The notes under the pieces were generated by a model that saw nothing but the letters and a program-made list of their open reading frames with translations, was not told the origin of the DNA and ran no database searches. Of a stretch of 13,140 bases of DNA, positions 1-5,708 are shown one piece after another. Source of the DNA: Planctomycetota bacterium (GTDB lineage Bacteria > Planctomycetota > Planctomycetia > Pirellulales > Lacipirellulaceae); NCBI GenBank assembly GCA_022614705.1, contig JAKEIB010000397.1, forward strand, positions 1 through 13,140, given 5' to 3'. The translations under genes and the position numbers were made by a program. Every line of letters starts with the position of its first letter. The first letter of the stretch is position 1.

Positions 1-386
1 CCCTGCTGCGTGCCGGCCGCAAAGTGAAGCCGGCCGATGATGCCACGCAGGACCACAAGGTCGGCTACAACATCGTGCTCCGCGCGTGCCGCTCGCCGCT
101 GGAAGCCATCGCCGACAATTCCGGCCAAGACGGCGGCATCGTCTGCGAGCGCGTCGCCGAGCGCAAAGGCAACGAAGGCTACAACGCGATGACCGACGAG
201 TACGAAGACCTGGTAAAAGCCGGCGTCATCGACCCGACGAAGGTCACCCGCACCGCGCTGCAAAACGCCGCCAGCGTCGCCACGCTGCTGCTGACGAGTG
301 ACGCCCTCATCGCCGAAGCCCCCAAGAAGGAAAAGAGGGGCGGAGGCGGAGGCCACGGCCACGGCGGCATGGATGATATGTATTGA
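1..386 (+). CDS. groEL: GroEL chaperonin (60 kDa), C-terminal part; 5' end outside window
   Basis: The reading frame is open from base 3 and encodes about 127 residues that match the C-terminal equatorial domain of the cytoplasmic chaperonin GroEL, which folds proteins in an ATP-driven double ring with GroES. The family-typical stretch VIDPTKVTRTALQNAASVAT is followed by the usual lysine-rich linker and a flexible glycine-rich tail ending GGMDDMY. The tail contains GHGHGG in place of the regular GGM repeats of many GroELs. The 5' two-thirds of the gene, including the ATP-binding motifs, lie upstream of the window. The stop codon (384-386) is followed 48 bp later by a strong hairpin terminator, so the transcript probably ends there. 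The last 85 bp are repeated in diverged form at 786-870. Identification is very secure; whether this is the main or an accessory groEL copy cannot be told from here. Confidence 0.97.
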   Translation, partial: LLRAGRKVKPADDATQDHKVGYNIVLRACRSPLEAIADNSGQDGGIVCERVAERKGNEGYNAMTDEYEDLVKAGVIDPTKVTRTALQNAASVATLLLTSDALIAEAPKKEKRGGGGGHGHGGMDDMY

Positions 387-434
387 TACCGCGGAACGCT
401 TGCGTCGTCGCCACATCAACCTCGATTTCGTCAC

Positions 435-474
435 GCAGCCCTGCGGGAAACCAATTCCGCAGGGCTGCTTTATT
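435..474 (+). terminator. Intrinsic terminator after groEL
   Basis: A perfect 12-bp inverted repeat, GCAGCCCTGCGG (435-446) and CCGCAGGGCTGC (457-468), encloses a 10-nt loop and is followed by TTTATT. This is a GC-rich stem with a short T-rich tail, the form of a Rho-independent terminator, 48 bp after the groEL stop codon. Confidence 0.85.
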
Positions 475-540
475 CGATCGTCTCAGAATGGTAGAATTGT
501 GTGGTGACAGTCGATTCCTCTTAGTCCTGGAAGTTCACCA

Positions 541-783
541 ATGCGTCCCGAAGATATCCAAGAGCTGGTTCGCCGCCAACCGTTCCGCGCCTTTCGAGTC
601 ACGCTGACAGACGGACGCACCTACGACGTTCGTCACCCGGAAATGGCGATGGTCGGCCGCTCCACAGTTGCCATCGGCCTACCGGCCAACGGCCAGGACG
701 AAACAATCTACGACCGCTTAGTGACGGTCGATCTGCTCCACATCATGCAAACGGAGCACGTGGATTCTTCGGGTAGGGCGTAA
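541..783 (+). CDS. Small conserved hypothetical protein (80 aa)
   Basis: This is an 80-residue soluble protein with no signal peptide or membrane segment. Its pattern (an N-terminal helix of the form LVRRQPFRAFRVTLTDGRTY, then DVRHPEMAMVGRSTVAIGLP) resembles a small protein family that I recall as common in planctomycete genomes, often in several copies. Its function is not known to me. The residues suggest a compact beta-rich fold: alternating hydrophobics in FRVTLTDGRTYDV and STVAIGL. A weak ribosome-binding site (GGAAG, roughly 10 bp upstream) supports the ATG at 541. The gene lies between the groEL terminator and a second groEL tail. Its TAA stop (781-783) is directly followed, in the same frame, by the codons of that tail, so readthrough would append a GroEL-like C-terminus; I take this to be chance. 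Confidence 0.75.
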   Translation: MRPEDIQELVRRQPFRAFRVTLTDGRTYDVRHPEMAMVGRSTVAIGLPANGQDETIYDRLVTVDLLHIMQTEHVDSSGRA

Positions 784-785
784 TT

Positions 786-870
786 CGCCCTCATCGCTGA
801 AGCCCCCAAGAAAGAGAAGAAAGGCGCTGGCGGCGGCATGGGCCACGGCGGCATGGATGATATGTATTGA
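786..870 (+). pseudogene. Duplicated groEL 3' tail (remnant)
   Basis: These 85 bp align without gaps to bases 302-386, the last 85 bp of groEL including the stop codon, with about 74 matches by my hand count. The similarity begins abruptly at CGCCCTCATCGC and ends at the base after the stop. Translated, it reads ALIAEAPKKEKKGAGGG, then MGHGGMDDMY and a stop. Most of the differences are synonymous or conservative (R/K, G/A), so both tails probably evolved as coding sequence before one lost its gene body. It has no start codon or upstream domain and cannot make a chaperonin. It is either the residue of a second groEL copy or the original groEL end, displaced by insertion of DNA that brought its own tail. 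Confidence 0.88.
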
Positions 871-908
871 TTGCGAACCTCCTACCTCCAGTAGTGTCGG
901 AAAATTAT

Positions 909-966
909 CAGCGCTCAGCGCTGTTCACGCGAAAACTCCGGGCGTGTCGAGCACGCGTCGGGGTTT
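909..966. repeat. Two adjacent inverted repeats upstream of the abi-like gene
   Basis: CAGCGC-TCA-GCGCTG (909-923) is a perfect 6-bp stem. Next to it, AAACTCCG (933-940) pairs with CGGGGTTT (959-966), one G-T wobble, around an inner stem GCGTG/CACGC (942-946 and 952-956). The second structure is a long imperfect hairpin without a T-run. It may be an extragenic palindrome or a factor-dependent terminator separating the groEL remnant from the following operon. Confidence 0.5.
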
Positions 967-1018
967 ATGCGTTTGCAGAGATGCCTAAGCAAAATTCAAA
1001 AGTAAGGCGAGTTTTCGC

Positions 1019-1954
1019 ATGAGTGTTCACGATTTGTATTCCAAGCGCCAGAAGAGAATGCGCGGCGACGTCCCGGACGTATATGTTTACGATGAAATAC
1101 CGACAGATTTGCGGGTACAGGTCATTCACATTCTGCGCGATACTATTGGAACGGGCCAAGTTTATCACAGCCAATTGTCAAAAACGGGGCAAGTCTATCA
1201 TGCAATCGTGGAAGTTTTGCGAAAGGAATACGGAGTATTCAAGTTACCGAGCACATCACATAACCGCGATGGTGATTATTTGGCGGAATTGAGTAACTTC
1301 TTATTGGCGGAGAAAGACGAAGAGCGCGTCATCGATGCGATAGAATTGAGTTTTCGGTTTATTAATACCGTCGTTCGCGACGGCACGATCTATCGAAAGG
1401 GTGAAAGGGATGCTCAAAATGCGATCGCTGAGTTGAACACTCGCTTTAGAGAGCACGGGATCGGCTATCAATTCGAAAACGAACAAATCATTCGAATCGA
1501 CTCACAGCTTATTCATGAAGGCGTTGTAAAGCCTGCGATTAAATTGTTGCATGAGCCGATATATGCCGGTGTCCAAGATGAATTTTTAAGTGCGCACGCG
1601 CACTACCGCGCCGGCAAGTATAAGGAGGCGCTTGTTGACTGCTTGAAATCGCTCGAAAGCGCACTGAAAACGATTAGTGACAAACGAGGATGGGCCTGCG
1701 ACCCCAAAGCGACGTGTAATAACCTAATTCAGATAGTTTTTGACAATGGCCTCGTTCCGCCATTCTGGAGCCAGCACTTCAACTCGTTGCGAAGCACGCT
1801 CGAAAGTGGTGTTCCAACAGCGCGCAATCGAATGGCAGGTCATGGTCAGGGCTCAAGCGTTACGGACATTCCGGATTATTTGGTTTCCTATGTGCTCCAT
1901 CAAACGGCCTCTGCAATCGTTTTTCTTGCTGAAGCCGAAAAGCACTTGCCGTGA
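1019..1954 (+). CDS. Abi_C/HEPN-like abortive-infection family protein (STM4504/CBY_0614 type)
   Basis: This 311-residue soluble protein begins MSVHDLYSKRQKRMRG and continues DVYVYDEIPTDLRVQVIHI, the characteristic opening of what is annotated as the STM4504/CBY_0614 family. The C-terminal third (about residues 190-308) is helical and resembles the abortive-infection C-terminal (Abi_C) region. It carries R269-N270-R-M-A-G-H275, followed by GQG, which fits the RX4-6H signature of HEPN ribonucleases with the usual polar residue after the Arg. A family role in phage defence by RNA cleavage is inferred from this motif, not shown. A weak Shine-Dalgarno (AAGGCGA, 1004-1010) supports the start. The segment around residues 40-60 contains TGQVYH twice, 12 residues apart, a possible small internal duplication. 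Codon use and base composition are clearly more AT-rich than in flanking genes, which suggests horizontal acquisition. A membrane protein gene follows 22 bp after the stop, probably in the same operon. Confidence 0.82.
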   Translation: MSVHDLYSKRQKRMRGDVPDVYVYDEIPTDLRVQVIHILRDTIGTGQVYHSQLSKTGQVYHAIVEVLRKEYGVFKLPSTSHNRDGDYLAELSNFLLAEKDEERVIDAIELSFRFINTVVRDGTIYRKGERDAQNAIAELNTRFREHGIGYQFENEQIIRIDSQLIHEGVVKPAIKLLHEPIYAGVQDEFLSAHAHYRAGKYKEALVDCLKSLESALKTISDKRGWACDPKATCNNLIQIVFDNGLVPPFWSQHFNSLRSTLESGVPTARNRMAGHGQGSSVTDIPDYLVSYVLHQTASAIVFLAEAEKHLP

Positions 1955-1963
1955 CGTAAGTCC

Positions 1964-1968
1964 AAGGA
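1964..1968 (+). promoter_or_regulatory. Shine-Dalgarno site fixing the start of the downstream gene
   Basis: AAGGA lies 8 bp upstream of the ATG at 1977 and inside the 22-bp gap after the abi-like stop codon. It selects the ATG at 1977 over the much longer frame that is open from 1740, which would overlap the abi-like gene by more than 200 bp. Confidence 0.7.
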
Positions 1969-1976
1969 ATTCAGTA

Positions 1977-2696
1977 ATGCAAGATTGGGTCAATATTGTT
2001 GCGATGGCGACGGGGCTGGCAGCGATCTGGTATACAATCCGCGAGTCGCGCCAAAACAATAAGGTGCTTCTAAAGATTAGGAAATACGAAGCGAGTGGCC
2101 ACCAATCCGTTAATGAAAACAATTGTCAACCGTTTCGTGTGTTGAAAATTCTCATCGAGAATCGCGGCATTCCATTGCATAGCATTCAGGCAGCATTCTC
2201 TTTCAGCCATCCTCAGCACCCGGGTCGATACACATTCCCTCTGAAACGTCGCAAACTAAGCGGTGATAGAGACGAATTCGCCAAAGGAATGGTCGTAGAA
2301 TTCGGATTTAAATCGTACGAACTGGATCAAGGTGATCGAGGATTTTTAAAAATTCTTGAAGATTCCAGCTGTTGGGATGCGACGCTTTGCATCTATTCTC
2401 AAGACTACTTGGCAAAGGAATTTCGAATTAACGGCGTTATCGATAATTTAAAGTCGCGATGGAATCGGTTTGCTTACAGGTTCAACAATCTCTTCACCCG
2501 AGACATTACACGTGGAGAGCACAAATTGACTTACACTCCCAACATCATCGCCACTCGACCTTTGTTGTTTCATTCGATACGTGATGTCTGCCAATGGATA
2601 AGGGACGAAGAGAACCTCCTAAGCCAAACGCCCGGTGTCACTGCCGTCTCACCCAGCAGTGCGTCTTTGAACTCCGATCAACCTCTCCAATCGTAA
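1977..2696 (+). CDS. Membrane-anchored hypothetical protein, partner of the Abi_C-like gene (239 aa)
   Basis: I do not recognise this family. The ATG at 1977 has a good AAGGA site and gives 239 residues. Residues about 3-20 (WVNIVAMATGLAAIWYTI) form one hydrophobic helix followed by a basic stretch (RESRQNNKVLLKIRK), which predicts an N-terminal membrane anchor with a cytoplasmic body. The body alternates short beta-like segments (FRVLKILIENRG, GMVVEFGFKSYEL, WDATLCIYS) and ends in a basic helical region and a Ser/Thr-rich tail. No catalytic motif is visible. The gene shares the AT-rich composition of the preceding Abi_C/HEPN-like gene and follows it after 22 bp, so co-transcription and a shared function are likely. 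It could be the membrane sensor or inhibitor of the HEPN-like protein, or a membrane effector; neither is shown by the sequence. Confidence 0.7.
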   Translation: MQDWVNIVAMATGLAAIWYTIRESRQNNKVLLKIRKYEASGHQSVNENNCQPFRVLKILIENRGIPLHSIQAAFSFSHPQHPGRYTFPLKRRKLSGDRDEFAKGMVVEFGFKSYELDQGDRGFLKILEDSSCWDATLCIYSQDYLAKEFRINGVIDNLKSRWNRFAYRFNNLFTRDITRGEHKLTYTPNIIATRPLLFHSIRDVCQWIRDEENLLSQTPGVTAVSPSSASLNSDQPLQS

Positions 2697-2769
2697 GCCC
2701 TCCGCAAATCACCTTGCGGCCTTCCTCGCATGCCCGCCGCTCGTGATATAATTCACCCGGAGGCCCGCC

Positions 2770-2920
2770 ATGAGCGTCGATCTATCGCCCGATATCTGGA
2801 ACGCGGGTCCAACGCCACGTCGCCACGGGAGTTTTCGCAACTCCGGACGACGTCCTCCGAGAAGCCCTCGCTGCCCTCCGCGACCGCGAGCGTGAAACCG
2901 TATTTGGTCGCATGGCTTGA
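2770..2920 (+). pseudogene. Frameshifted ParD-like antitoxin remnant
   Basis: The ATG at 2770 starts MSVDLSPDIWN in one frame. From about 2804 a different frame continues RVQRHVATGVFATPDDVLRE, then ALAALRDRERE and TVFGRMA, with a TGA at 2918-2920. Read together these resemble short ribbon-helix-helix (ParD/CC2985-like) antitoxins: a basic beta strand near the N-terminus, then the helix pattern G-x-F-x-x-x-x-x-V-x-x-E-A-L. Joining the frames needs a +2/-1 correction near 2803. The end coincides with the start of an AGCCCGCAGCGCAAGC repeat copy, so the gene was probably both frameshifted and cut by the repeat. No ParE-like toxin gene follows. A sequencing error could explain the shift but not the truncation. 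The family call is moderate because so little remains. Confidence 0.55.
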
Positions 2921-2986
2921 AGCCCGCAGCGCAAGCAAGGGAATTGCGTGTTCTCGCCCTTGCTCGCGCTGCGGGCTCCGATCCGG
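2921..2986. repeat. Palindromic interspersed repeat, copy 1
   Basis: The left arm AGCCCGCAGCGCAAGCAAGG plus G (2921-2941) pairs with the right arm at 2957-2977 in 20 of 21 positions around a 15-nt loop, followed by CCGATCCGG. The same arms and the same trailing CCGATCCGG recur at 3246-3310. Such elements are familiar in planctomycete genomes, where they produce spurious peptides such as EARSASKG and LACAAGSD. No protein is likely to be made from this copy. Confidence 0.85.
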
Positions 2987-3245
2987 ACATCGTGTGTAAG
3001 AAAGCAGTCCGCGTACGGCCGATCCGAGAATTCGACCGCGAATTGCGGCAACGCAATGCCGACCGCCACTACGCCAATTCCACCCATTTGGACCGCGGTC
3101 AGTGACCGGCAGCTTTTTGCGTGGGCGGTTGAAGGTGTTCGCGATCACGGCCGAGATATTTCGAGTTGTTCACAATTCGTGCGGGCCGTCGTGTCCTTGA
3201 TTTCGCGATGCCTTGGCACCGCCGCGCCGCGAACAGAAGGATGGA
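2987..3245. other. Non-coding or decayed spacer between the two repeat copies
   Basis: No frame here has a recognisable domain, and the short open frames overlap each other on both strands. Part of it may be the decayed remainder of whatever followed the ParD-like remnant, but I cannot support a specific gene. Confidence 0.4.
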
Positions 3246-3310
3246 AGCCCGCAGCGCAAGCAAGGGACGTGCAAAATATGTCCTTGCTTGCGCGGCGGGT
3301 TCCGATCCGG
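3246..3310. repeat. Palindromic interspersed repeat, copy 2
   Basis: The left arm (3246-3266) is identical to that of copy 1. The right arm (3281-3301) pairs in about 18 of 21 positions. The loop differs in sequence (ACGTGCAAAATATG), while the trailing TCCGATCCGG matches copy 1. Conserved arms with a variable loop point to selection on, or mobilisation of, the hairpin itself. Confidence 0.85.
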
Positions 3311-3388
3311 GGTGCGTCCGTGAAAAGTGGCGACGGATTCTGCTTGATACGATTGGGTTCTATTATATCGGGCAAAAAGGAGGCTGCC

Positions 3389-3562
3389 ATGCACGTCGGT
3401 TGCCCTGGCTTCTGGCTCGCTTATAATCTTGCCGGCGTCGGCTGTGAAATTCACCGGCTTCTCCATCCCGCTTATGTCATCCCCAGCCGAAACCAAGGAC
3501 CACACGACCGTTGCGCCCCGTGCGCGGCCGAGGGCGCCTGCAGCACGCGACTGTTTGGATGA
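3389..3562 (+). CDS. Possible small upstream ORF (57 aa) overlapping the desaturase start
   Basis: The ATG at 3389 is preceded by AAGGAGG (3377-3383), a near-perfect Shine-Dalgarno at 5 bp spacing and the strongest site in this part of the window. The 57-codon frame (MHVGCPGFWLAYNLAGVGCE and onward) resembles no family I know. It runs through the desaturase promoter and overlaps the first 89 bases of the desaturase gene in another frame. It could be a leader peptide, or a leftover site whose gene is gone. The lack of recognisable protein features keeps confidence low. Confidence 0.25.
   Translation: MHVGCPGFWLAYNLAGVGCEIHRLLHPAYVIPSRNQGPHDRCAPCAAEGACSTRLFG
3400..3427 (+). promoter_or_regulatory. 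Sigma70-type promoter for the desaturase gene
   Basis: A consensus TATAAT (3422-3427) lies 16 bp after TTGCCC (3400-3405, 4 of 6 to consensus). Transcription would start near 3434, giving a leader of about 40 nt before the ATG at 3474. This makes an upstream TTG start at 3429 unlikely. Confidence 0.6.
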
Positions 3563-4538
3563 ACTGCTGCCAACGTCCGCAGCGGGTCCGATTTCGGACA
3601 GGCATTCCATCACAAAGCGTCGCCTCGCGCGACCGACACTCGTCGATGGCCAAAGCCGAATCATTTGGCCGTATATCATTGGCGTCATCGTTTTCCATCT
3701 GCTGATTCCTTTGGCCTTCCTGTCCTATTTTTTCAGCTGGTGGGGCGTGTTGTGGCTGCCGGTGGGGAATTACATTTTCTGCTCGATGGGCATCGGGGCC
3801 GGTTTTCATCGGCTGCTCACCCATCGCGGCTACAAGTGCCCGCTGTGGCTGGAGCACACGCTGGCCATTCTTGGCGTGTGCAATTTGCAGCAATCGCCCG
3901 CGCGGTGGGTCGTGGTCCATCGCCTCCACCATCAGCATTCCGATCAGCAGCCCGACCCGCACACGCCGCAGGTGAGTTGGTTCTGGGGCCATGTGGGCTG
4001 GTTGTTCATCGATAACCGCCATACGAGCGATGCGGAAACGTATCACAAGTACGCGCGCGACATACTCAGCGATCCGCTCTATATGCGACTCGAGCGGAAC
4101 TTATTGTATTTCTGGGTGTACGTGATCCACGCAGCGTTGTTTCTTGTCGCGGGACTGAGTCTCGGCTATTGGTGGACGGGCACATGGGCCGGCAGTTACC
4201 AGATGGGCCTGCAATGGCTGTTGTGGGGCGTTATCTATCGCACGATCTACACGTGGCACGTGACGTGGGGCGTCAACTCCGCCGCCCACTTGTGGGGTTA
4301 TCGCAACTACGATACGCGGGAGAATAGTCGCAACAACTGGCTCATCTCGCTGGCCACCAACGGCGAAGGCTGGCACAACAATCACCACGCCGACCCGCGC
4401 GCCGCCGCGCACGGCCATCGCTGGTGGGAACTCGACGTTACCTATCTCACCATTCTCATGTGGGAAAAATTGGGGCTGGCTTGGGGCATCGAACGGCCCA
4501 ATCCCGCGCTCCTCGGCAGACGCCGTTTCGAACGCTGA
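3474..4538 (+). CDS. Membrane fatty-acid (acyl-CoA) desaturase, delta-9 type
   Basis: This 354-residue integral membrane protein of the fatty-acid desaturase family introduces a cis double bond into acyl chains using a di-iron centre, O2 and electrons from a reductase. All the histidine boxes are present: HRLLTH (112-117), HRLHHQH (149-155) and HNNHH (301-305), plus the stearoyl-CoA-desaturase type N-x-x-x-H (N268, H272). Long hydrophobic segments lie at about 63-90, 93-110, 218-240 and 250-265, in the usual four-helix arrangement with the boxes on the cytoplasmic face. The first 60 residues are a variable, proline- and arginine-rich extension. I place the start at the ATG at 3474 because a TATAAT promoter ends at 3427; no clear Shine-Dalgarno precedes it. 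The gene appears monocistronic. Its likely role is adjusting membrane fluidity. The family call is secure; substrate (CoA, ACP or lipid) and regiospecificity are not. Confidence 0.93.
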   Translation: MSSPAETKDHTTVAPRARPRAPAARDCLDELLPTSAAGPISDRHSITKRRLARPTLVDGQSRIIWPYIIGVIVFHLLIPLAFLSYFFSWWGVLWLPVGNYIFCSMGIGAGFHRLLTHRGYKCPLWLEHTLAILGVCNLQQSPARWVVVHRLHHQHSDQQPDPHTPQVSWFWGHVGWLFIDNRHTSDAETYHKYARDILSDPLYMRLERNLLYFWVYVIHAALFLVAGLSLGYWWTGTWAGSYQMGLQWLLWGVIYRTIYTWHVTWGVNSAAHLWGYRNYDTRENSRNNWLISLATNGEGWHNNHHADPRAAAHGHRWWELDVTYLTILMWEKLGLAWGIERPNPALLGRRRFER

Positions 4539-4653
4539 TGCCGCGCGTGAACTGGACGCATTCACAAAACTGGCGGTCGAATTGACATCTGACGATCGAT
4601 ATCGACGCCGCCGACCTGCCACCAGCCATGTCGGAATATTCAGCAGAAAATAC

Positions 4654-4683
4654 TTGACGCCGCCCCCTGCTCAGGGGTATGCT
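4654..4683 (+). promoter_or_regulatory. Promoter with dyad-symmetric spacer before the PEP-CTERM gene
   Basis: TTGACG (4654-4659) and TATGCT (4678-4683) are 18 bp apart. The spacer contains a perfect dyad, CCCCTG-CT-CAGGGG (4664-4677), which abuts the -10 element. The position suits an operator for a repressor or a MerR-like activator, but no regulator gene is nearby, so this is a proposal only. Confidence 0.5.
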
Positions 4684-4721
4684 CGCGGCGGACCGATCCT
4701 ATTCTTCCGACGCGTTGCTTG

Positions 4722-4736
4722 CCCTTGGCAAGGGAG
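4722..4736 (+). promoter_or_regulatory. Ribosome-binding site within a small stem-loop
   Basis: The Shine-Dalgarno AGGGAG (4731-4736), 6 bp before the ATG at 4743, overlaps the right arm of CCCTT-GGC-AAGGG (4722-4734). Folding of this 5-bp stem would partly hide the site. It supports the start at 4743. Confidence 0.45.
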
Positions 4737-4742
4737 CGGCTC

Positions 4743-5390
4743 ATGCGGGGGATTCTCGTCGGTGCGATTGCGGTGCTCCTGGCGGCGACGAGCTCCACGG
4801 CCGCGCCTATCGACTATTTCGGTCAGAGCCGTGGCATAACGGCCGCTGCGTGTGGCGGCACCTGCGTCGTTGACGCGAAAACCACCATGGCATTGGGTCC
4901 CTGGTCGGAGACCGCGACCGCTGTCTACTCCGATACGGGCGGCAGTGCGACGGCGACAACGACGCAAACATCCGATCTCACCGATCTGCAGGTTAGCATG
5001 TCAGGCATGCTGGCCGCTGGTGGTGTCCCGCTCGGTTACGCCGGGAGTTCGCTGAGCACGCTGGGCATCTCCTTTTTGCTTGCGTCGGATTCACCGTACG
5101 TCTCCACCATGAGCACCGGAGGCGACACGGCATCAGCGATCCAGCTCTCACTCAACCCGAGTGGTATGGTAATTCCATTCGATCCAAACAGTAGCGGCGT
5201 CCATGCGGCCGGCAGCTACTCGCTTAGCCTTCAGTTTAACTTGAACGCCGGCGGGCGCTCCGCGAGCGGCACGTACACGTATGGGCTCACGATCATTCCA
5301 GAACCATCGTCCGCCGGCCTCTTTTTGCTTGGCGGTTTACTCCTCGTCGCGACGCGCCGGCGTGCAACTGGCTTGCTCGGCTGTCTTTGA
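4743..5390 (+). CDS. PEP-CTERM sorting-domain protein (secreted or surface)
   Basis: This 215-residue exported protein has an N-terminal signal peptide (MRGILVGAIAVLLAATSSTA, cleavage near residue 21). The middle region is low-complexity, rich in Ser, Thr, Gly and Ala, and poor in charge. The C-terminus is a PEP-CTERM anchor: PEP at 186-188, a hydrophobic segment (about 191-203) and RRR at 205-207. Proteins of this type are processed by an exosortase at the inner membrane and usually end up in extracellular or surface material. The only cysteine pair, AACGGTC (around residues 32-40), might form a disulfide. No catalytic domain is visible, so a structural role is more likely than an enzymatic one. 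The ATG at 4743 is chosen over a TTG further upstream because of its AGGGAG site. No exosortase gene is in the window. Confidence 0.88.
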   Translation: MRGILVGAIAVLLAATSSTAAPIDYFGQSRGITAAACGGTCVVDAKTTMALGPWSETATAVYSDTGGSATATTTQTSDLTDLQVSMSGMLAAGGVPLGYAGSSLSTLGISFLLASDSPYVSTMSTGGDTASAIQLSLNPSGMVIPFDPNSSGVHAAGSYSLSLQFNLNAGGRSASGTYTYGLTIIPEPSSAGLFLLGGLLLVATRRRATGLLGCL

Positions 5391-5409
5391 CCCTGAGCTT
5401 GTCGACGGG
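5391..5409. repeat. Short interspersed motif CCCTGAGCTTGTCGA-type
   Basis: CCCTGAGCTTGTCGACGGG directly follows the PEP-CTERM stop codon. It is a near copy of the CCCTGAGCTTGTCGAAGGG palindromic-type motif that is widespread in bacterial intergenic DNA. A single copy is present in this window. Confidence 0.4.
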
Positions 5410-5708
5410 AGCGTGTCGAAGTCTGCCAGCGCTGATTATCGACCTAGCTCACACTCAGGTTACGCTTTGCGTGATGGCTGCGGCATAGCCGTTGCTTTTG
5501 GCCACCACTTCCGCTAGCATATCTGTACGTAAGTATACTACTCACCCAACGGATGTCGCTGGTCGCCTGATCGGCCGGCGAGCCGCTCACGGTGCGCCCG
5601 GAAATCGCGGTGCAGCCGGCCCGATCGTCGTGCGCGAAACGGAGAATTCAGCTTGCGCACTACCACGCACGTCAAACCTGTCCCCTTTGTCCCCTTCCGA
5701 GGAATTCA
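5410..5708. other. Intergenic stretch, no gene seen
   Basis: About 300 bp without a convincing coding frame. It contains CCTGTCCCCTTTGTCCCC (5677-5694), a partial relative of the REP-like arm at 5826-5850. No promoter or RNA gene is recognisable. Confidence 0.4.

Noticed and set aside
1740..1976. Upstream extension of the membrane-protein frame to an ATG at 1740
   Set aside because: It would overlap the abi-like gene by 215 bp and encodes a sequence that is just that gene read in another frame. The ATG at 1977 has a proper AAGGA site.
2921..3310. CRISPR array suggested by two repeated 21-bp arms
   Set aside because: There are only two copies, 325 bp apart, each a self-contained hairpin; no regular spacers and no cas genes.
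2948..3688. Several 80-200 codon open frames on both strands across 2709-3688
   Set aside because: They run through the palindromic repeats and the desaturase start, contain the spurious ARSASKG/LACAAGSD-type peptides, and show no domain.
4101..4622. Minus-strand open frame of 173 codons, and a similar one at 3477-4046
   Set aside because: These are antisense shadows of the desaturase with its conserved histidine boxes.
5520..5545. Near-palindrome GTACGTAAGTATAC
   Set aside because: Short, imperfect and isolated; no gene or promoter next to it.
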